The notes beneath the pieces are model-generated. The model searched no databases. It worked only from the letters and a program-made list of their open reading frames with translations, and was not told the origin of the DNA. The position numbers and the translations under genes were made by a program. Below, in pieces: positions 9,501 through 19,160 of a stretch of 64,000 bases of DNA. Numbering within the stretch: the first letter of the stretch is position 1; every line of letters begins with the position of its first letter. This DNA comes from Paludibacteraceae bacterium (GTDB taxonomy: Bacteria > Bacteroidota > Bacteroidia > Bacteroidales > Paludibacteraceae): NCBI GenBank assembly GCA_017477325.1, contig JAFUWV010000008.1, forward strand, positions 29,718 through 93,717, read 5' to 3'.

Positions 9501-12500
9501 CGCGTGCTGCAGACGGCTCACTCACTGTTTACGTCAAGATGCCGAGTAGCCGTATGCGCGGCTTCGAGGTAGAGGTGCGTCAGCACTTGCTTACCAACCT
9601 TGCGGTAGATTCATTGGTAGTAACCTCACTCGCGCCTGCCGAGGCCACCAAGGGTAGCAGCGACCTTCGTATGCTACAGGCTGCTGTGTATGTATCCGGC
9701 GACCGCACACCTATCACCATCACCGGTTTCGAACAGACGGCTTCCGCACTCCTAACTAACCGCCATATATACTGCACAGAACATTCCACCACTTTCTCCA
9801 CCACCAACGAGCTGACCGGCAGTTATCAGATCAGTGAGAACGGTGTTTACTACTTCTGGTTTGTAGGTAGTATTGACTCCAATGCAGAGGTAGGGGATAA
9901 AGTGACCTTGCAAATTAATAATCTTCTGTGCGGTGAAAGCAAGACTGCTCCCATGAGTGAAGTAGTTGCAGACATCAATGTGGTAAGCGGAGCACACGGC
10001 TACTACCAGATAGGTTCAAGCAATGAAGCCGACTATTTGACTCTGACAGCCGCTCTTGCCGCTATACAGAATATAGGTATGGATGGTCCTGTGGTTCTTG
10101 CTGTCGAGAGTGGCACTTATACCGAGCAGGTGATAGTGCCTGAGATAAGCGGGGCAGGTGCAGAAAACACTCTCACCATACGCTCTCTCACGGGCAACTG
10201 CAACGATGTAGTTTATCAGTATAACAACGCACTTACAAACACTCAGGGTGTGTTCACCATCAACGGTGCAGACTATGTGATTCTGAAGAGTATGTCGTTC
10301 ACCAGCACATACACCAGCAATCAGACTCCGACGGTGGTTATTGTCAACAATGCTTCTAACCATGTGACTATTGACAGTTGCCGCATCTTTGCCGAGCGCT
10401 ATACCGAGTACACCTCTCGTCTGGACCTGCTCCGAGTAGATGCAGGTGAGAACCTTTATAACAACTACTTCACACTCACCAATACTTCTCTCGAAGGCGG
10501 ATATATGGGTATGAATGTTGTTGGTCATAAAGCAGCTGCCGACCCGCTACAGCAGAATATGCTTATCAGCGGCAACAGTTTCTTCAATCAAGGCAAGCAG
10601 ATGCTTTATGGTGACGCAGTAAGCAACTTGCAGATTGTAGGCAACTCATTCCGCGGAGAAGCCAAGTCGGGCAATGCCAATGCTATCGACTGGCTTCTTG
10701 TGGGCGACACTGCCACCATCATGGGCAACGATATTCTTTTTACAGGTGCCGCATCCGACAACCAGAGTATAAAAGCCATATATCTCCGTCCAAACTCTTA
10801 TCAGGATAAGGAAAAAGCAGTAATCAGAATAATCAACAACGTGGTTAATGTGCAGAATGCTTCCGAGTATGCATCCTATTGCATCAACTTCAGCAGCAAC
10901 ATGCCCAAACTATTGGTTGCTAACAACACGATGGTGGTAAATTCCGAAGGCACTGCTTCCTCACCGTTCTATATTGAGGCTGCTCCTGTCGAGGGGTCGC
11001 GCTTTGTGAACAATATATTCCAGACTGTGAGCAAGGGTTATGCTGTGCGCTATCGCAACGCAGGTTCTATCAACAGCAATATAACCTACGAACACAACAT
11101 TGTCTTCACACCTGAGGGCAACACTTTCGGTGCCGTATCTGCAGTGGATTCGTTCGACAAGTGGAAGACGGCAGTAGGCATCACCGATGCTCAAGGCAAC
11201 CTCAATGAGGCAGTTGTCTTCGCTTCAAGTCATCTGCTTCTGCCCAAACAGACCAACGAGGGTCATCTGCTTACAGCAGCAGTGCTCGACTTCGTAACGA
11301 CAGATATCACAGGCAAGCAGCGTTCTGCCACTCCTACCATCGGTGCCTACGAATACGACCCTGATATGTTTGTTGTGCCGCAGATGGCAGCCGGTTATCC
11401 TACGGTGCAGAATATAAAGGACGTGAAAGCCGATATAGTGATAAAGACCAACAATCTGGGGTCTGCCAAAGTGCTGGTTCTTGCGGCAGATGCCGAAGTG
11501 CCGCAGTTGAGCGATGTTCTCGACAATGGCTCAGAAATAACACTTCGCAAAGATGCGGAGAGTGTGTTCACAGCCGAAGGCCTGACCGAAGAAACTTCAT
11601 ACAAAGCATATATGGTAACGCTGTCGCCTCTTGGAGAAACAGACTCAGCTGTGGTTGCAACCGATGTGTTTACCACGGCCTGGACTCTGCGCCCTGTAGT
11701 GCTCAAACCGCTTGCTTCACAGTCCGTCAGCGAGAATGCATCAGTGAGCCTTGTTGCCGAACTTGAGCAAGAATACGAACAGGCAAAACCATATTCGTTC
11801 TTGTGGTATAGCGTGTTTGGCGATACACTCGCAGCAGTGGATACACTCTCTTTCTCAGCCGAGAGGACCACTGAATGTGTAGTGGTGGTAACCGACAGAT
11901 TCGGGCAGTCTGCCACTGTCTCCACTACGGTATATGTCAACAAAGAAGCTCAGATGGCAGGCTTTGAGGAATACGAACTGTCGGACAATCAGAACAGATA
12001 TGTGGAGAATGCCTGGGCAGACAACACTCCGGCGTGGCTCTATAGTGGCACTTATGCCTTTGCCAACACTCCTAACAAGAACTATAAGGCGTTCAACGGC
12101 TATGCCGTCTGCTCCGACACCTCGTCTCTGTTTACAGGCAACTATATGATTGACCAATTCCGCTCGGCAGCCTCTGGTGCATACGAGGGGGACAACTTTG
12201 CTATAGCATATTACTCAGCACCTTCTACCTGGGGTTTTGCAGGCTACAAAGACACTATCCGTCTGACCAACACACAGGAGGCGCAAACGATAAGCGGCTT
12301 CTACGTAACCAACACTGCTTACACGCTTGGCAACATACTCAACGGCGACTATGCCAATCCGCGCTTCGGGGTGAAAGACTCGACGCTTGCTGCGCAGAAA
12401 GACTATCTGAAACTGACTGTCTATGGTTACAACGGCAGCACGCGTGTAGGCACAATAGATTTCTATCTTGCCGACTATGGCGACGATGACGCCGACGAAC

Positions 12501-13156
12501 ATTATGCTCTCGACACATGGCAGTGGCTCGACCTGCGAGGACTCGGAGCAGTGACAGAGTTGCAGTTCGAGATGTTCACCACCAAGTCCGACGACTGGGG
12601 CTTCACCACGCCTACCTACTTCGCTCTCGACAACTTCGGTGGCAAACCTGAGGTAGATACACTTGAGGCAATAACGTTTACAGGCGACATGGTAAACATT
12701 AATCTTGATAACTACTTTACTCATGAAGAAAAGGGTAATGTAAGTTATACTGCGTTAGAAGAAAGTCTTACTGATGCAACTTATGTCATCTCCGGCAACC
12801 TGCTGCAAGTGAAAGCCACAGAGACAGGTGCCAAGGCAGTTCTCACTCTTTGCCAAACACAGCGCGGCAAGCAGCAGTTCAAGCAGCTGACCGTGGAGCA
12901 GGCGACAGGTACAGGTGTTGAGATCGAATGCGGGAGTGTGGCGGTATATCCTACTCTCGTTAGTGACTACGTGAATGTAAGCACTGCAGAAGAGAGCTGC
13001 CGCATCGAAGTGTTCTCAGCCGATGGCAGACTTGTAACCATGCAGAATGGTTCTCAAACTTGTCGTCTCTCAGCCGCAGGCTGGCAGCAAGGGCAGTATC
13101 TCTTGCGGGTCACTACAGAGAAGAGCGTCTCTGTTAAGCAGATAATCAAGCAGTAA
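6560..13156 (+). CDS. Giant multi-domain T9SS cargo protein under B12 control (2198 aa)
   Basis: A signal peptide (residues 1-21) is followed by four alternations of a CUB-like module (near residues 40, 333, 616 and 892; motif FYDDGG then GFxGxVxFxPAT) and a beta-sandwich resembling the BNR-associated N-terminal domain. Next come a right-handed beta-helix (about 1140-1590), Ig-like domains (about 1600-1795), a DUF4465-like domain (about 1800-2030) and a T9SS type A tail (about 2118-2198, ending VKQIIKQ). DUF4465-type proteins occur in B12 loci of Bacteroides, which supports a cobalamin-related surface role, but this is inferred. The gene overlaps the previous one by 4 bp and shares its riboswitch. 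I see no catalytic motif, so adhesion or ligand binding is more likely than enzymatic activity. Domain names are from memory, not from a search. Confidence 0.85.
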   Translation: MKKIFTFIALSALVLQSNLWAEDYLMPKWGYEEKTIATSETLTFYDFNGESDIPSSSSSNSYSTVVFKPQETGYGVQIVFDYIEVEDDGSGWVSYLDVFDGVFDKTLVNDGTYPGSISGSTKPFSQLATPLKHYENGSFSNESFLSADATGALSVCFHYRYAAASKGWKATVSCVKMQDMQLKSANAVYDFVDTEVWAGKQNVALAGLNIVAEGSGNPDALQKISFTIDGTSVVDAASVAVYSGRAADVSALTKQDAEVSFADGVYTATLSKTLGSGDNYFTLGGNILSTAAFNQTAKVNITGIQTAGGFTSFTTATPAELKVAAMYLMATDATYTISDLTKFYDDGGKDGKVSKGFDGKVVFAPATAGSKIKLDFKTINLFYTQYAASSTGYVDYLKVFNGNSTDDKDLLWQATQSDYTNVVIKSTAENGMLTVTHKNNISYDSNLKDGWEAEVSRFVPQPMVVSAVEVTKQTGTTSAGKQDVAMAQLKITTAETEPALVVKQLAFNTNSTHPQLQNAKLYYTKDDIFSSSTLLGEATVSADKVTIVATNEVKLREGDNYLWLTYDIQTLAQNGQKVDAVFENLSFTNNTEYTSFAAADGNLSIDNVAVQSCGEQQITISGEWQYTHTAASEYSTKYKAEDCEQTIIFRPATAGNVIQIDYADFDVYYASSSYSTRAKYTVYAGEGTTGEKLWELDANGKKPVQIRSTAANGALTVVFNPNTTSSYYTGNGWHATVKEYTPQQMKVDTVLVVQASTKIVKLGEQKAAILSLDIKTLGTLTPLALSAVSLNLKGSEQNVSNVYLLRDDIVLAEATAAAGVTLTLTEAQQLSEYSNVFTIAFDLKDDAAVDQTVDAAITALQLGEATLAVVSGDPDGSRLIKNVLMLQSGNNGVVTIGETSLMFYDDGGADEQYTSGFEGYVTFMPATEGYAVELVFKDFDIAYLSGDPFRIYYSNAYDAEATADKKFGMYSKPAENESVISRAADGSLTVYVKMPSSRMRGFEVEVRQHLLTNLAVDSLVVTSLAPAEATKGSSDLRMLQAAVYVSGDRTPITITGFEQTASALLTNRHIYCTEHSTTFSTTNELTGSYQISENGVYYFWFVGSIDSNAEVGDKVTLQINNLLCGESKTAPMSEVVADINVVSGAHGYYQIGSSNEADYLTLTAALAAIQNIGMDGPVVLAVESGTYTEQVIVPEISGAGAENTLTIRSLTGNCNDVVYQYNNALTNTQGVFTINGADYVILKSMSFTSTYTSNQTPTVVIVNNASNHVTIDSCRIFAERYTEYTSRLDLLRVDAGENLYNNYFTLTNTSLEGGYMGMNVVGHKAAADPLQQNMLISGNSFFNQGKQMLYGDAVSNLQIVGNSFRGEAKSGNANAIDWLLVGDTATIMGNDILFTGAASDNQSIKAIYLRPNSYQDKEKAVIRIINNVVNVQNASEYASYCINFSSNMPKLLVANNTMVVNSEGTASSPFYIEAAPVEGSRFVNNIFQTVSKGYAVRYRNAGSINSNITYEHNIVFTPEGNTFGAVSAVDSFDKWKTAVGITDAQGNLNEAVVFASSHLLLPKQTNEGHLLTAAVLDFVTTDITGKQRSATPTIGAYEYDPDMFVVPQMAAGYPTVQNIKDVKADIVIKTNNLGSAKVLVLAADAEVPQLSDVLDNGSEITLRKDAESVFTAEGLTEETSYKAYMVTLSPLGETDSAVVATDVFTTAWTLRPVVLKPLASQSVSENASVSLVAELEQEYEQAKPYSFLWYSVFGDTLAAVDTLSFSAERTTECVVVVTDRFGQSATVSTTVYVNKEAQMAGFEEYELSDNQNRYVENAWADNTPAWLYSGTYAFANTPNKNYKAFNGYAVCSDTSSLFTGNYMIDQFRSAASGAYEGDNFAIAYYSAPSTWGFAGYKDTIRLTNTQEAQTISGFYVTNTAYTLGNILNGDYANPRFGVKDSTLAAQKDYLKLTVYGYNGSTRVGTIDFYLADYGDDDADEHYALDTWQWLDLRGLGAVTELQFEMFTTKSDDWGFTTPTYFALDNFGGKPEVDTLEAITFTGDMVNINLDNYFTHEEKGNVSYTALEESLTDATYVISGNLLQVKATETGAKAVLTLCQTQRGKQQFKQLTVEQATGTGVEIECGSVAVYPTLVSDYVNVSTAEESCRIEVFSADGRLVTMQNGSQTCRLSAAGWQQGQYLLRVTTEKSVSVKQIIKQ

Positions 13157-13249
13157 GCAAGATTAACTCCAAGACATATCATACCGTAAATTAAATACTA
13201 TATTAATAACGCACATGTTTTCTGCCAATATAAGTTGTGCGTTAGAAGA

Positions 13250-13275
13250 AAGAGGCTGTCGCGAGACAGCCTCTT
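13250..13275 (+). terminator. Strong hairpin after the giant gene
   Basis: An 11-bp perfect stem (AAGAGGCTGTC with GACAGCCTCTT) closed by a GCGA tetraloop, about 95 bp after the stop codon. No run of T follows, so it may be a 3' end stabiliser rather than a simple intrinsic terminator. The 157 bp between stop and promoter otherwise show nothing. Confidence 0.6.
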
Positions 13276-13312
13276 CTTGGATGATAAGAAAAGGCATTGT
13301 GTTATCTTTCAT

Positions 13313-13343
13313 TTTGATAGTCCGTTTTTTTTTACTACCTTTG
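13313..13343 (+). promoter_or_regulatory. glgP promoter
   Basis: TTTG (13313-13316), a 19-bp spacer that includes a T-run, TACCTTTG (13336-13343). The start codon follows 50 bp later. Confidence 0.75.
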
Positions 13344-13393
13344 CAGCCGCTTTTGAGAAACTGAATTGAATAATACAACAATACAATAAATAT

Positions 13394-15958
13394 ATGAAAA
13401 TCAAGGTAAGTAATGTTAACCAGGCAGTGTGGAAAGAGATAAATGTACACCAGAATCTGCCTGAGAATCTTAAGAAACTGGAAGAAATCGCATACAATCT
13501 GTGGTGGGTGTGGAACTCGGATGCCAAGAATATCTTCCGCTATATCGACAACGAAGCTTGGCACAAAGCACAGAGCAACCCCATCGTACTCTTGAATATT
13601 ATCAGTTACGACAAACTTGTTGAACTCGGTAAGGATGAGCAGTTTATGAAACAACTGAACAGCACCTATGCCGAATTTCGTGCATATATGGACGAGCCTA
13701 AAGACAAGTCCAAACCAAGCATCGCATACTTCTCTATGGAGTATGGTCTGAGCCACATCCTGAAGATATACAGCGGCGGCCTCGGAATACTTGCAGGTGA
13801 CTACCTGAAAGAAGCATCTGACTGCAATGTGGACATGACCGCCGTAGGTTTTCTGTATCGCTACGGCTATTTCACTCAGACTCTGTCGCCTGAAGGCCAG
13901 CAGATAGCCAACTACGAGGCGCAGAACTTCTCTAACCTGCCTCTCACGCAGGTGAAGAACGAAGACGGCACTCCGATGGTCATTGACGTGCCTTACCCGG
14001 GCAGAGAAGTGCATGCTTATCTGTGGAAAGTGGCAGTAGGACGAATCAACCTCTACTTGCTTGATACCGACAACGACCTGAACTCCGAGTGGGACCGCTC
14101 AATCACTCACCAACTCTATGGCGGTGACTGGGAGAACCGTATCAAGCAGGAGATTATGCTTGGTATAGGCGGTATGCTGGCTCTGAATAAACTCGGTATA
14201 AAGAAAGATGTATATCACTGCAACGAGGGTCATGCCGCCTTCATCAATATCCAGCGGCTGGTTGACCTTGTTCAGGGAGAACACCTGAGTTTCAACGAGG
14301 CTCTTGAGGTGGTTCGCTCTTCCTCGCTCTACACTTGCCATACTCCTGTGCCTGCAGGTCACGATGCTTTCGAGGAAGGACTCTTCTATAAGTATATGAA
14401 CGAGTATCCTCAGAAACTTGGTCTGGAATGGGGCGATTTCATAGATATGGGGCGTGAGCACCCCGGCACTCAGGAGAAGTTCTCCATGTCGGTGTTCGCA
14501 TGCAACTGCTCGCAAGAGGTGAATGGTGTAAGTTGGCTTCACGGTGAGGTGTCAAAGAAGATGTTCTCTCCCATCTGGCCGGGCTATTTCCCTGAAGAAC
14601 TGCATGTAAGTTATGTGACCAATGGCGTACACATGCCTACATGGGCTGCCTCTGAGTGGAAAAAAGTTTATTTCGAGACCTTCCCCAAGGAGTGGTACAA
14701 AGACCAGTCTAATCTTAAGATGTGGGCTCCGTTCAACGACCTCTCGGAAGAAAAGATCTGGGAGACACGTATGGCTCTAAAGCGCAAACTGATAGATTAT
14801 ATTAGGGAGCAATTCCGCGAGACATGGATGAAGTCGCAAGGTGACCCTGCTCGTATCGTCCGCGCCGTCAACGAGATGAGTCCTGAGACGCTGATTATCG
14901 GTTTCGGTCGCCGCTTTGCAACATACAAACGTGCACACTTGCTGTTCACCGACCTTGAGCGCTTGGACAAGCTGGTTAACAACCCCGACCGTCCTGTTCA
15001 GTTCCTCTTCACCGGCAAGGCTCACCCTGCCGATGGTGGCGGACAGGCTCTCATCAAACGTATCATTGAGATTAGCCGTATGCCGCAGTTCCTCGGTAAG
15101 ATTATCTTCCTTGAGAACTACGATATGCGTCTTGCCAAACGCCTGATTTCAGGTGTCGACATCTGGCTCAATACCCCTACCCGTCCTCTTGAGGCTTCCG
15201 GTACTTCGGGTGAGAAAGCTCAGATGAACGGCGTGCTCAATTTCTCTGTGCTTGACGGATGGTGGCTTGAAGGTTATGTTCCTGGTGCAGGCTGGGCTCT
15301 GACGGAGAAGCGTACCTACGAGAACCAGGCTCACCAGGACCAACTGGATGCTGCTACCATCTACATGCTGCTGGAGAAGGAGATAATACCGATGTACTAT
15401 GCACGCAATTCAAAAGGCTATTCGCCTGATTGGATTCAGACCATAAAGAACTCTGTGACCAAAATCACTCCGCGCTTCACCACAAAGCGCATGATGGACG
15501 ACTATTTCCGGAAGTTCTACAACAAGCAGGCTAAGCGTCATGAGTATCTTGTGGCAGACAACTACAAGAAAGCCCGTGAGATAGCTGCATGGAAAGAGAA
15601 CGTGGCTAAGCACTGGGACGAGATAGAAGTGCTGTCGGTAGAGATGCCCGACGCAATGCTTCAGAACCCGAATGTGGGTGACAAATACAAATTGGCTGTC
15701 GAGATTGACACCAAGGGTTTGAACGACAACGGTATCGGAGTGGAGCTTGTGGCAGTGCGCACTTCCACTCACAACAACGACAAGTTGTATGAGGTTGAGG
15801 AGCTTAAACTGGTGAAGGCCGAGGGTAGCCGTATGCGCTTTGAGACAGAGTATCTGCTCGACTATGCCGGCGGTCTGAAGTTCGGTTTCCGCATGTTCCC
15901 CAAGAACGTGGATCTGCCTCACCGCATGGACTTCTGCTATGTTCGCTGGATAGGGTAA
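13394..15958 (+). CDS. glgP: Alpha-glucan (glycogen) phosphorylase, GT35
   Basis: An 854-residue phosphorylase that releases glucose-1-phosphate from glycogen. The pyridoxal-phosphate motif [14 protein letters not shown] is present with the cofactor lysine at K608, and YFSMEYGLS and NEGHAAF are other recognisable blocks. The sequence belongs to the shorter alpha-glucan phosphorylase branch common in Bacteroidota rather than the E. coli GlgP/MalP branch. It is a single-gene transcript with its own promoter and faces the glycogen synthase gene tail to tail, sharing a terminator. Cytoplasmic, with no signal peptide. Confidence 0.93.
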   Translation: MKIKVSNVNQAVWKEINVHQNLPENLKKLEEIAYNLWWVWNSDAKNIFRYIDNEAWHKAQSNPIVLLNIISYDKLVELGKDEQFMKQLNSTYAEFRAYMDEPKDKSKPSIAYFSMEYGLSHILKIYSGGLGILAGDYLKEASDCNVDMTAVGFLYRYGYFTQTLSPEGQQIANYEAQNFSNLPLTQVKNEDGTPMVIDVPYPGREVHAYLWKVAVGRINLYLLDTDNDLNSEWDRSITHQLYGGDWENRIKQEIMLGIGGMLALNKLGIKKDVYHCNEGHAAFINIQRLVDLVQGEHLSFNEALEVVRSSSLYTCHTPVPAGHDAFEEGLFYKYMNEYPQKLGLEWGDFIDMGREHPGTQEKFSMSVFACNCSQEVNGVSWLHGEVSKKMFSPIWPGYFPEELHVSYVTNGVHMPTWAASEWKKVYFETFPKEWYKDQSNLKMWAPFNDLSEEKIWETRMALKRKLIDYIREQFRETWMKSQGDPARIVRAVNEMSPETLIIGFGRRFATYKRAHLLFTDLERLDKLVNNPDRPVQFLFTGKAHPADGGGQALIKRIIEISRMPQFLGKIIFLENYDMRLAKRLISGVDIWLNTPTRPLEASGTSGEKAQMNGVLNFSVLDGWWLEGYVPGAGWALTEKRTYENQAHQDQLDAATIYMLLEKEIIPMYYARNSKGYSPDWIQTIKNSVTKITPRFTTKRMMDDYFRKFYNKQAKRHEYLVADNYKKAREIAAWKENVAKHWDEIEVLSVEMPDAMLQNPNVGDKYKLAVEIDTKGLNDNGIGVELVAVRTSTHNNDKLYEVEELKLVKAEGSRMRFETEYLLDYAGGLKFGFRMFPKNVDLPHRMDFCYVRWIG

Positions 15959-15976
15959 GAAGAGTGACTCCTGTAT

Positions 15977-16014
15977 AATTAAGGCGATGAACTTGCGGGT
16001 TCATTGCCTTAATT
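15977..16014. terminator. Bidirectional terminator between glgP and glycogen synthase
   Basis: A 16-bp stem with a single G:U pair (AATTAAGGCGATGAAC with GTTCATTGCCTTAATT) and a 6-nt loop, T-rich on the right. It sits 18 bp after the glgP stop and 31 bp from the stop of the opposing gene. Confidence 0.75.
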
Positions 16015-16045
16015 TGTTTATATGTTTGTATGTAGGTGGGTAGTT

Positions 16046-17680
16046 TTAGTTTTTGTTTCTGAGTGCGAAACTGTAAGCTAACCTGTAGTACTCAAAGAAG
16101 TGGCTCCACTCGGCTTTCTCTGCCAGTTGTGCGGCGGCGCGGCGTGCCTCGGCACGTTCGGCTTCGTCCAGACTTGCATAGTCGGCAATGATATGGGCGA
16201 TATTGTTGATTACCTGGTCGCGGTTGCTGTCTGTGCGTTCCACCACTGCCACTCCGCTTTCTATCTCTGTCTTCTCCCGGCTGAGACCGAACAGCAGCGG
16301 GTCTGTCTCACGTCGGTTCATGCTCCGGTTCTCTCTTGCCCATTGCCCGAATCCTGCCAGTGAGGTGGTGACGGTTGGCACGTGGAAGGCGATACTCTCC
16401 AGCGGAGTATAGCCCCAAGGCTCGTAATAGGAAGGGAAGACGGTAAGGTCGAGACCTGTCAGCAGGTCGTAGTATGTCATGTTGAGCACACCGTCATCGC
16501 CTTTGAGATACGAAGGTATGAAGACAACCTTCACCCTGTCTTCTTCCTTGTTTTGCATGCCCAGCCAAAGCATGGTGTTGAGTACAGGGTCGTTCTGCGG
16601 CTCGCGCAACTGATGGGTGGTGACGTTGGAGGGTGATTCTTGCTGCGAATTGTTCTCGCTAATCCATGCCGGCACCATGATGAATGCCACCACTTGCTTG
16701 CTCACACCGTCTTGCTGCAGCTTCTTGAGCGACTCGATGAAGATGTCGATGCCCTTGTTTTTCCACTCGTATCTGCCGCTGATAGCCACAAACAGTGCAT
16801 TGTTGTCGAGTTGGTATCCCAGCACTTGCTCGGCGGCATGTCTCAGACATTGTCTTGCCTGAGCGCGTTTAGCCCTGAGCGAGGTCTCCGTCTTGGGTAC
16901 GAACTCACTCTCGAAGCCGTTGGGAGTGACCACGTCTGCAGGTTTCCGGAGCAGTTGTCTGCACTCTTTGTTGGTAATCTCACTGACGGTAGTGAAGCAG
17001 TCTGCGTTGATGGCTGCCTGCTTCTCTGTGGAGTGTTTCGACACCATGTTCAGTTCCTGAGCCATCTGGTCTCCGTCGTAGCCTGAGAAGTAGTCATACA
17101 GCGGTTTGCCGTTGCCTGCAATGCTGCGGCCTATACTGGTGGCGTGAGTTGTAAAGAGTGTGCCAACCTTTGGCATGTGCTCTTTTACGTAGAAGAGTCC
17201 GAAGCTGGTCATCCACTCGTTGAAGTGTGCCACCACAGCGGTGTTCTCCATGTGGTAGAAGCGGTAGATACTCTCCATCACCACACCTGTGGCGTAGCCG
17301 AAGACAGACGACTCGTCGTAGTCGCCGTAGGCGGCAATAGAGTTGACAGAGAAGCGCTCCCAGTTGTGGAAATAGATGCGGTTTTTGTCTTTGTAGAAGT
17401 TGTTGAAATCAACCAGTATGGCTATAGGCTTACCCGGTACCAGCCAGCGGCCTACTCTTACTTTCAAGCCTTCTTGCGCAGCTTGCTTCTGCCAGTCGGC
17501 AAGCAGCGAGTGTGTCTCTTTGAAATACCGGTTGTCTTTGTTCAGGTCCGGGCCTATGAAGAATACCTTGTCTTTATGTTCTTTTTGCATTATGGCGGCA
17601 CGTGTGGAGAGAACTGCGTATATGCCGCCTATCTTTTGGCAGACCTCCCAGCTGGTTTCAAATATATATTCGGGTTGCAT
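16046..17680 (-). CDS. Glycogen synthase, GT3 (eukaryote-like) type
   Basis: A 544-residue glycosyltransferase with the GT3 N-terminal pattern ETSWEVCQKIGGIYAVLSTR. The C-terminal domain has FPSYYEPWGYTPLESIAF, where the Glu residues contact the sugar nucleotide. This is the GYS-type synthase used by Bacteroidota instead of bacterial GlgA (GT5). It elongates glycogen from an NDP-glucose; the donor cannot be told from the sequence. It lies 73 bp downstream of the PKD lipoprotein gene on the same strand with no consensus promoter in between, so it may be the last gene of the 20937-16046 transcript. Confidence 0.88.
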   Translation of the reverse strand: MQPEYIFETSWEVCQKIGGIYAVLSTRAAIMQKEHKDKVFFIGPDLNKDNRYFKETHSLLADWQKQAAQEGLKVRVGRWLVPGKPIAILVDFNNFYKDKNRIYFHNWERFSVNSIAAYGDYDESSVFGYATGVVMESIYRFYHMENTAVVAHFNEWMTSFGLFYVKEHMPKVGTLFTTHATSIGRSIAGNGKPLYDYFSGYDGDQMAQELNMVSKHSTEKQAAINADCFTTVSEITNKECRQLLRKPADVVTPNGFESEFVPKTETSLRAKRAQARQCLRHAAEQVLGYQLDNNALFVAISGRYEWKNKGIDIFIESLKKLQQDGVSKQVVAFIMVPAWISENNSQQESPSNVTTHQLREPQNDPVLNTMLWLGMQNKEEDRVKVVFIPSYLKGDDGVLNMTYYDLLTGLDLTVFPSYYEPWGYTPLESIAFHVPTVTTSLAGFGQWARENRSMNRRETDPLLFGLSREKTEIESGVAVVERTDSNRDQVINNIAHIIADYASLDEAERAEARRAAAQLAEKAEWSHFFEYYRLAYSFALRNKN

Positions 17681-17723
17681 TTATTTCTTTTATTGATAGA
17701 TATTAGATGTCAGACCGCTTGCG

Positions 17724-17758
17724 CTGTTGTCACTATTCGCTATTAACGATCAACTACT
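17724..17758. repeat. Degenerate heptamer repeat, about 5 units
   Basis: Units CTGTTGT, CACTATT, CGCTATT, AACGATC, AACTACT lie between the glycogen synthase start and the lipoprotein stop, overlapping the last codons of the latter. The CGCTATT-type unit recurs in miaA and in the NamZ gene. Confidence 0.5.
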
Positions 17759-19160
17759 CTCTCTCCTTCTCGTCTATAGCCAGTGCTACGGCATCTTGTT
17801 TGCTCAATATCTGCTGGGTGGAGGTGTATGTGTTGTTGCGGGTTTGAATGAGATAAAGTGCCAGTATCAGGTCCTTCTGGTTGAAGATAACGTAGTTCAG
17901 ACTGTTGTTTATGTTGAGGCTGTATGCCGACTTGATATGTTTGTCTATTTCTACGGGGAAACTGCCGTCTATGTTTCTTACCGTCAGTTTGTCTTCCTCA
18001 ACCGAATATATTTTTCCCGTCATCCGGTCAATTCTCAGGTTCTGTATCTTTCCTCCGTCTATCAGTTCTGTCTGCGGAGTGCTGCCGCTATTGATGTCGG
18101 TCTCGGCAAAACGGTAGATGCCGTTTTCCGCACCTATATATATCAGTTGCCCGTATATGTCTATTCCTCCGCAGTCTCCGCTCCTGAAGTCTTTCAGTTC
18201 GCTCTCTGCGGCGAACAGCTGGTCTTTGCCGTCGGTGAATTGTGCGCCTCGGGTAGTGGCAGGAACGCGGTAGATAGCCTTGTTGCCCTTCAGGGTGAAG
18301 TAGATGAAGCCGTTGTTGAGAGTTCCGGTGGCATAGAGGCTGTCCGTCTGGCTGCCTGCGGTCTTTATCACTGCCTCAACCGTGTTTGTCTCCAGATTCA
18401 TCACGTATATAGCTCCGTCGGCTGCGTCAGACATATTATAAATATATAGGTTGTCTCCGTCAACAATCAGCCGGCTTATTTTGCCCAGTTGAATCACTTT
18501 GGGTGTGATGGTGTCGGGGTTAGACAGTGCCCGCTCGTAGATTTTCTGCCGTAGTATGTGCCCGTCGTGAGTGGAGAGCAGCAGCGAGGGTGCAGGTGTG
18601 GAATATACGTTGAATGTCTTCTTGGTGACTGTGGTGTCGTTGCCGAGAACAGTCTTCAGTTCGATTTCTTTCTCGCCGTCCTCCTTGAAAAATATGGTGA
18701 TGCCTTTTGAGATGCTGTCCACTACCACTGCATCCTTGGGCAAAGTCCATTCGTACACCAGATTCAGGTTGTAGGGGTTGTATGTAAGCGGAGTGAGAGT
18801 CACATCTTTGTATGTGCCGATTTTCTCGGAGCTGATGGCGAATGTGGGTATGGAGTCGAATACGCTTATCTCTTTTGCGGCACGCTGGTGTTTCTTGCCG
18901 TCAAGGGTGAGTGTGACCATATATATACCCGCCTTTCGGTATATCTTGCTCGGGTTTTTCAGAGTAGATGTGGCACCGTCGCCAAACACCCACTCCCACT
19001 TGCTGTCGGTGTCGCCTTTGGTACTGCTGTTGGAGAAACTGACGGTCTGCCCGCATCTCGGGTTTTCGGGTGAATAGGTGAAGTCTATCTCGCCTTTGTT
19101 GCAACTGCTCACTAATGCTGCAAGCAGAACAATAGTTGTTATATAAAGATGTCTGTTCAT
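17754..19160 (-). CDS. PKD-domain lipoprotein with a C-terminal propeller
   Basis: A 468-residue lipoprotein: signal peptide with lipobox LVSSC (lipidated Cys20), then a PKD domain at about 22-100 containing WEWVFGDGATST. A second Ig-like segment follows, then a repetitive part (about 200-460) with blocks such as LIVDGDNLYIYN, GAIYVMNLETNTV and GIYRFAETD that look like propeller blades. The likely location is the outer membrane or periplasm. Function is unknown. Its start overlaps the miaA stop by 4 bp (ATGA), so the genes are coupled, though no functional link to tRNA modification or glycogen is evident. Confidence 0.75.
   Translation of the reverse strand: MNRHLYITTIVLLAALVSSCNKGEIDFTYSPENPRCGQTVSFSNSSTKGDTDSKWEWVFGDGATSTLKNPSKIYRKAGIYMVTLTLDGKKHQRAAKEISVFDSIPTFAISSEKIGTYKDVTLTPLTYNPYNLNLVYEWTLPKDAVVVDSISKGITIFFKEDGEKEIELKTVLGNDTTVTKKTFNVYSTPAPSLLLSTHDGHILRQKIYERALSNPDTITPKVIQLGKISRLIVDGDNLYIYNMSDAADGAIYVMNLETNTVEAVIKTAGSQTDSLYATGTLNNGFIYFTLKGNKAIYRVPATTRGAQFTDGKDQLFAAESELKDFRSGDCGGIDIYGQLIYIGAENGIYRFAETDINSGSTPQTELIDGGKIQNLRIDRMTGKIYSVEEDKLTVRNIDGSFPVEIDKHIKSAYSLNINNSLNYVIFNQKDLILALYLIQTRNNTYTSTQQILSKQDAVALAIDEKERE

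Noticed and set aside
13250-13275. End of a mobile element (inverted repeat)
   Set aside because: It is a single short hairpin downstream of a gene with no second copy seen; a terminator or stabilising hairpin is the simpler reading.
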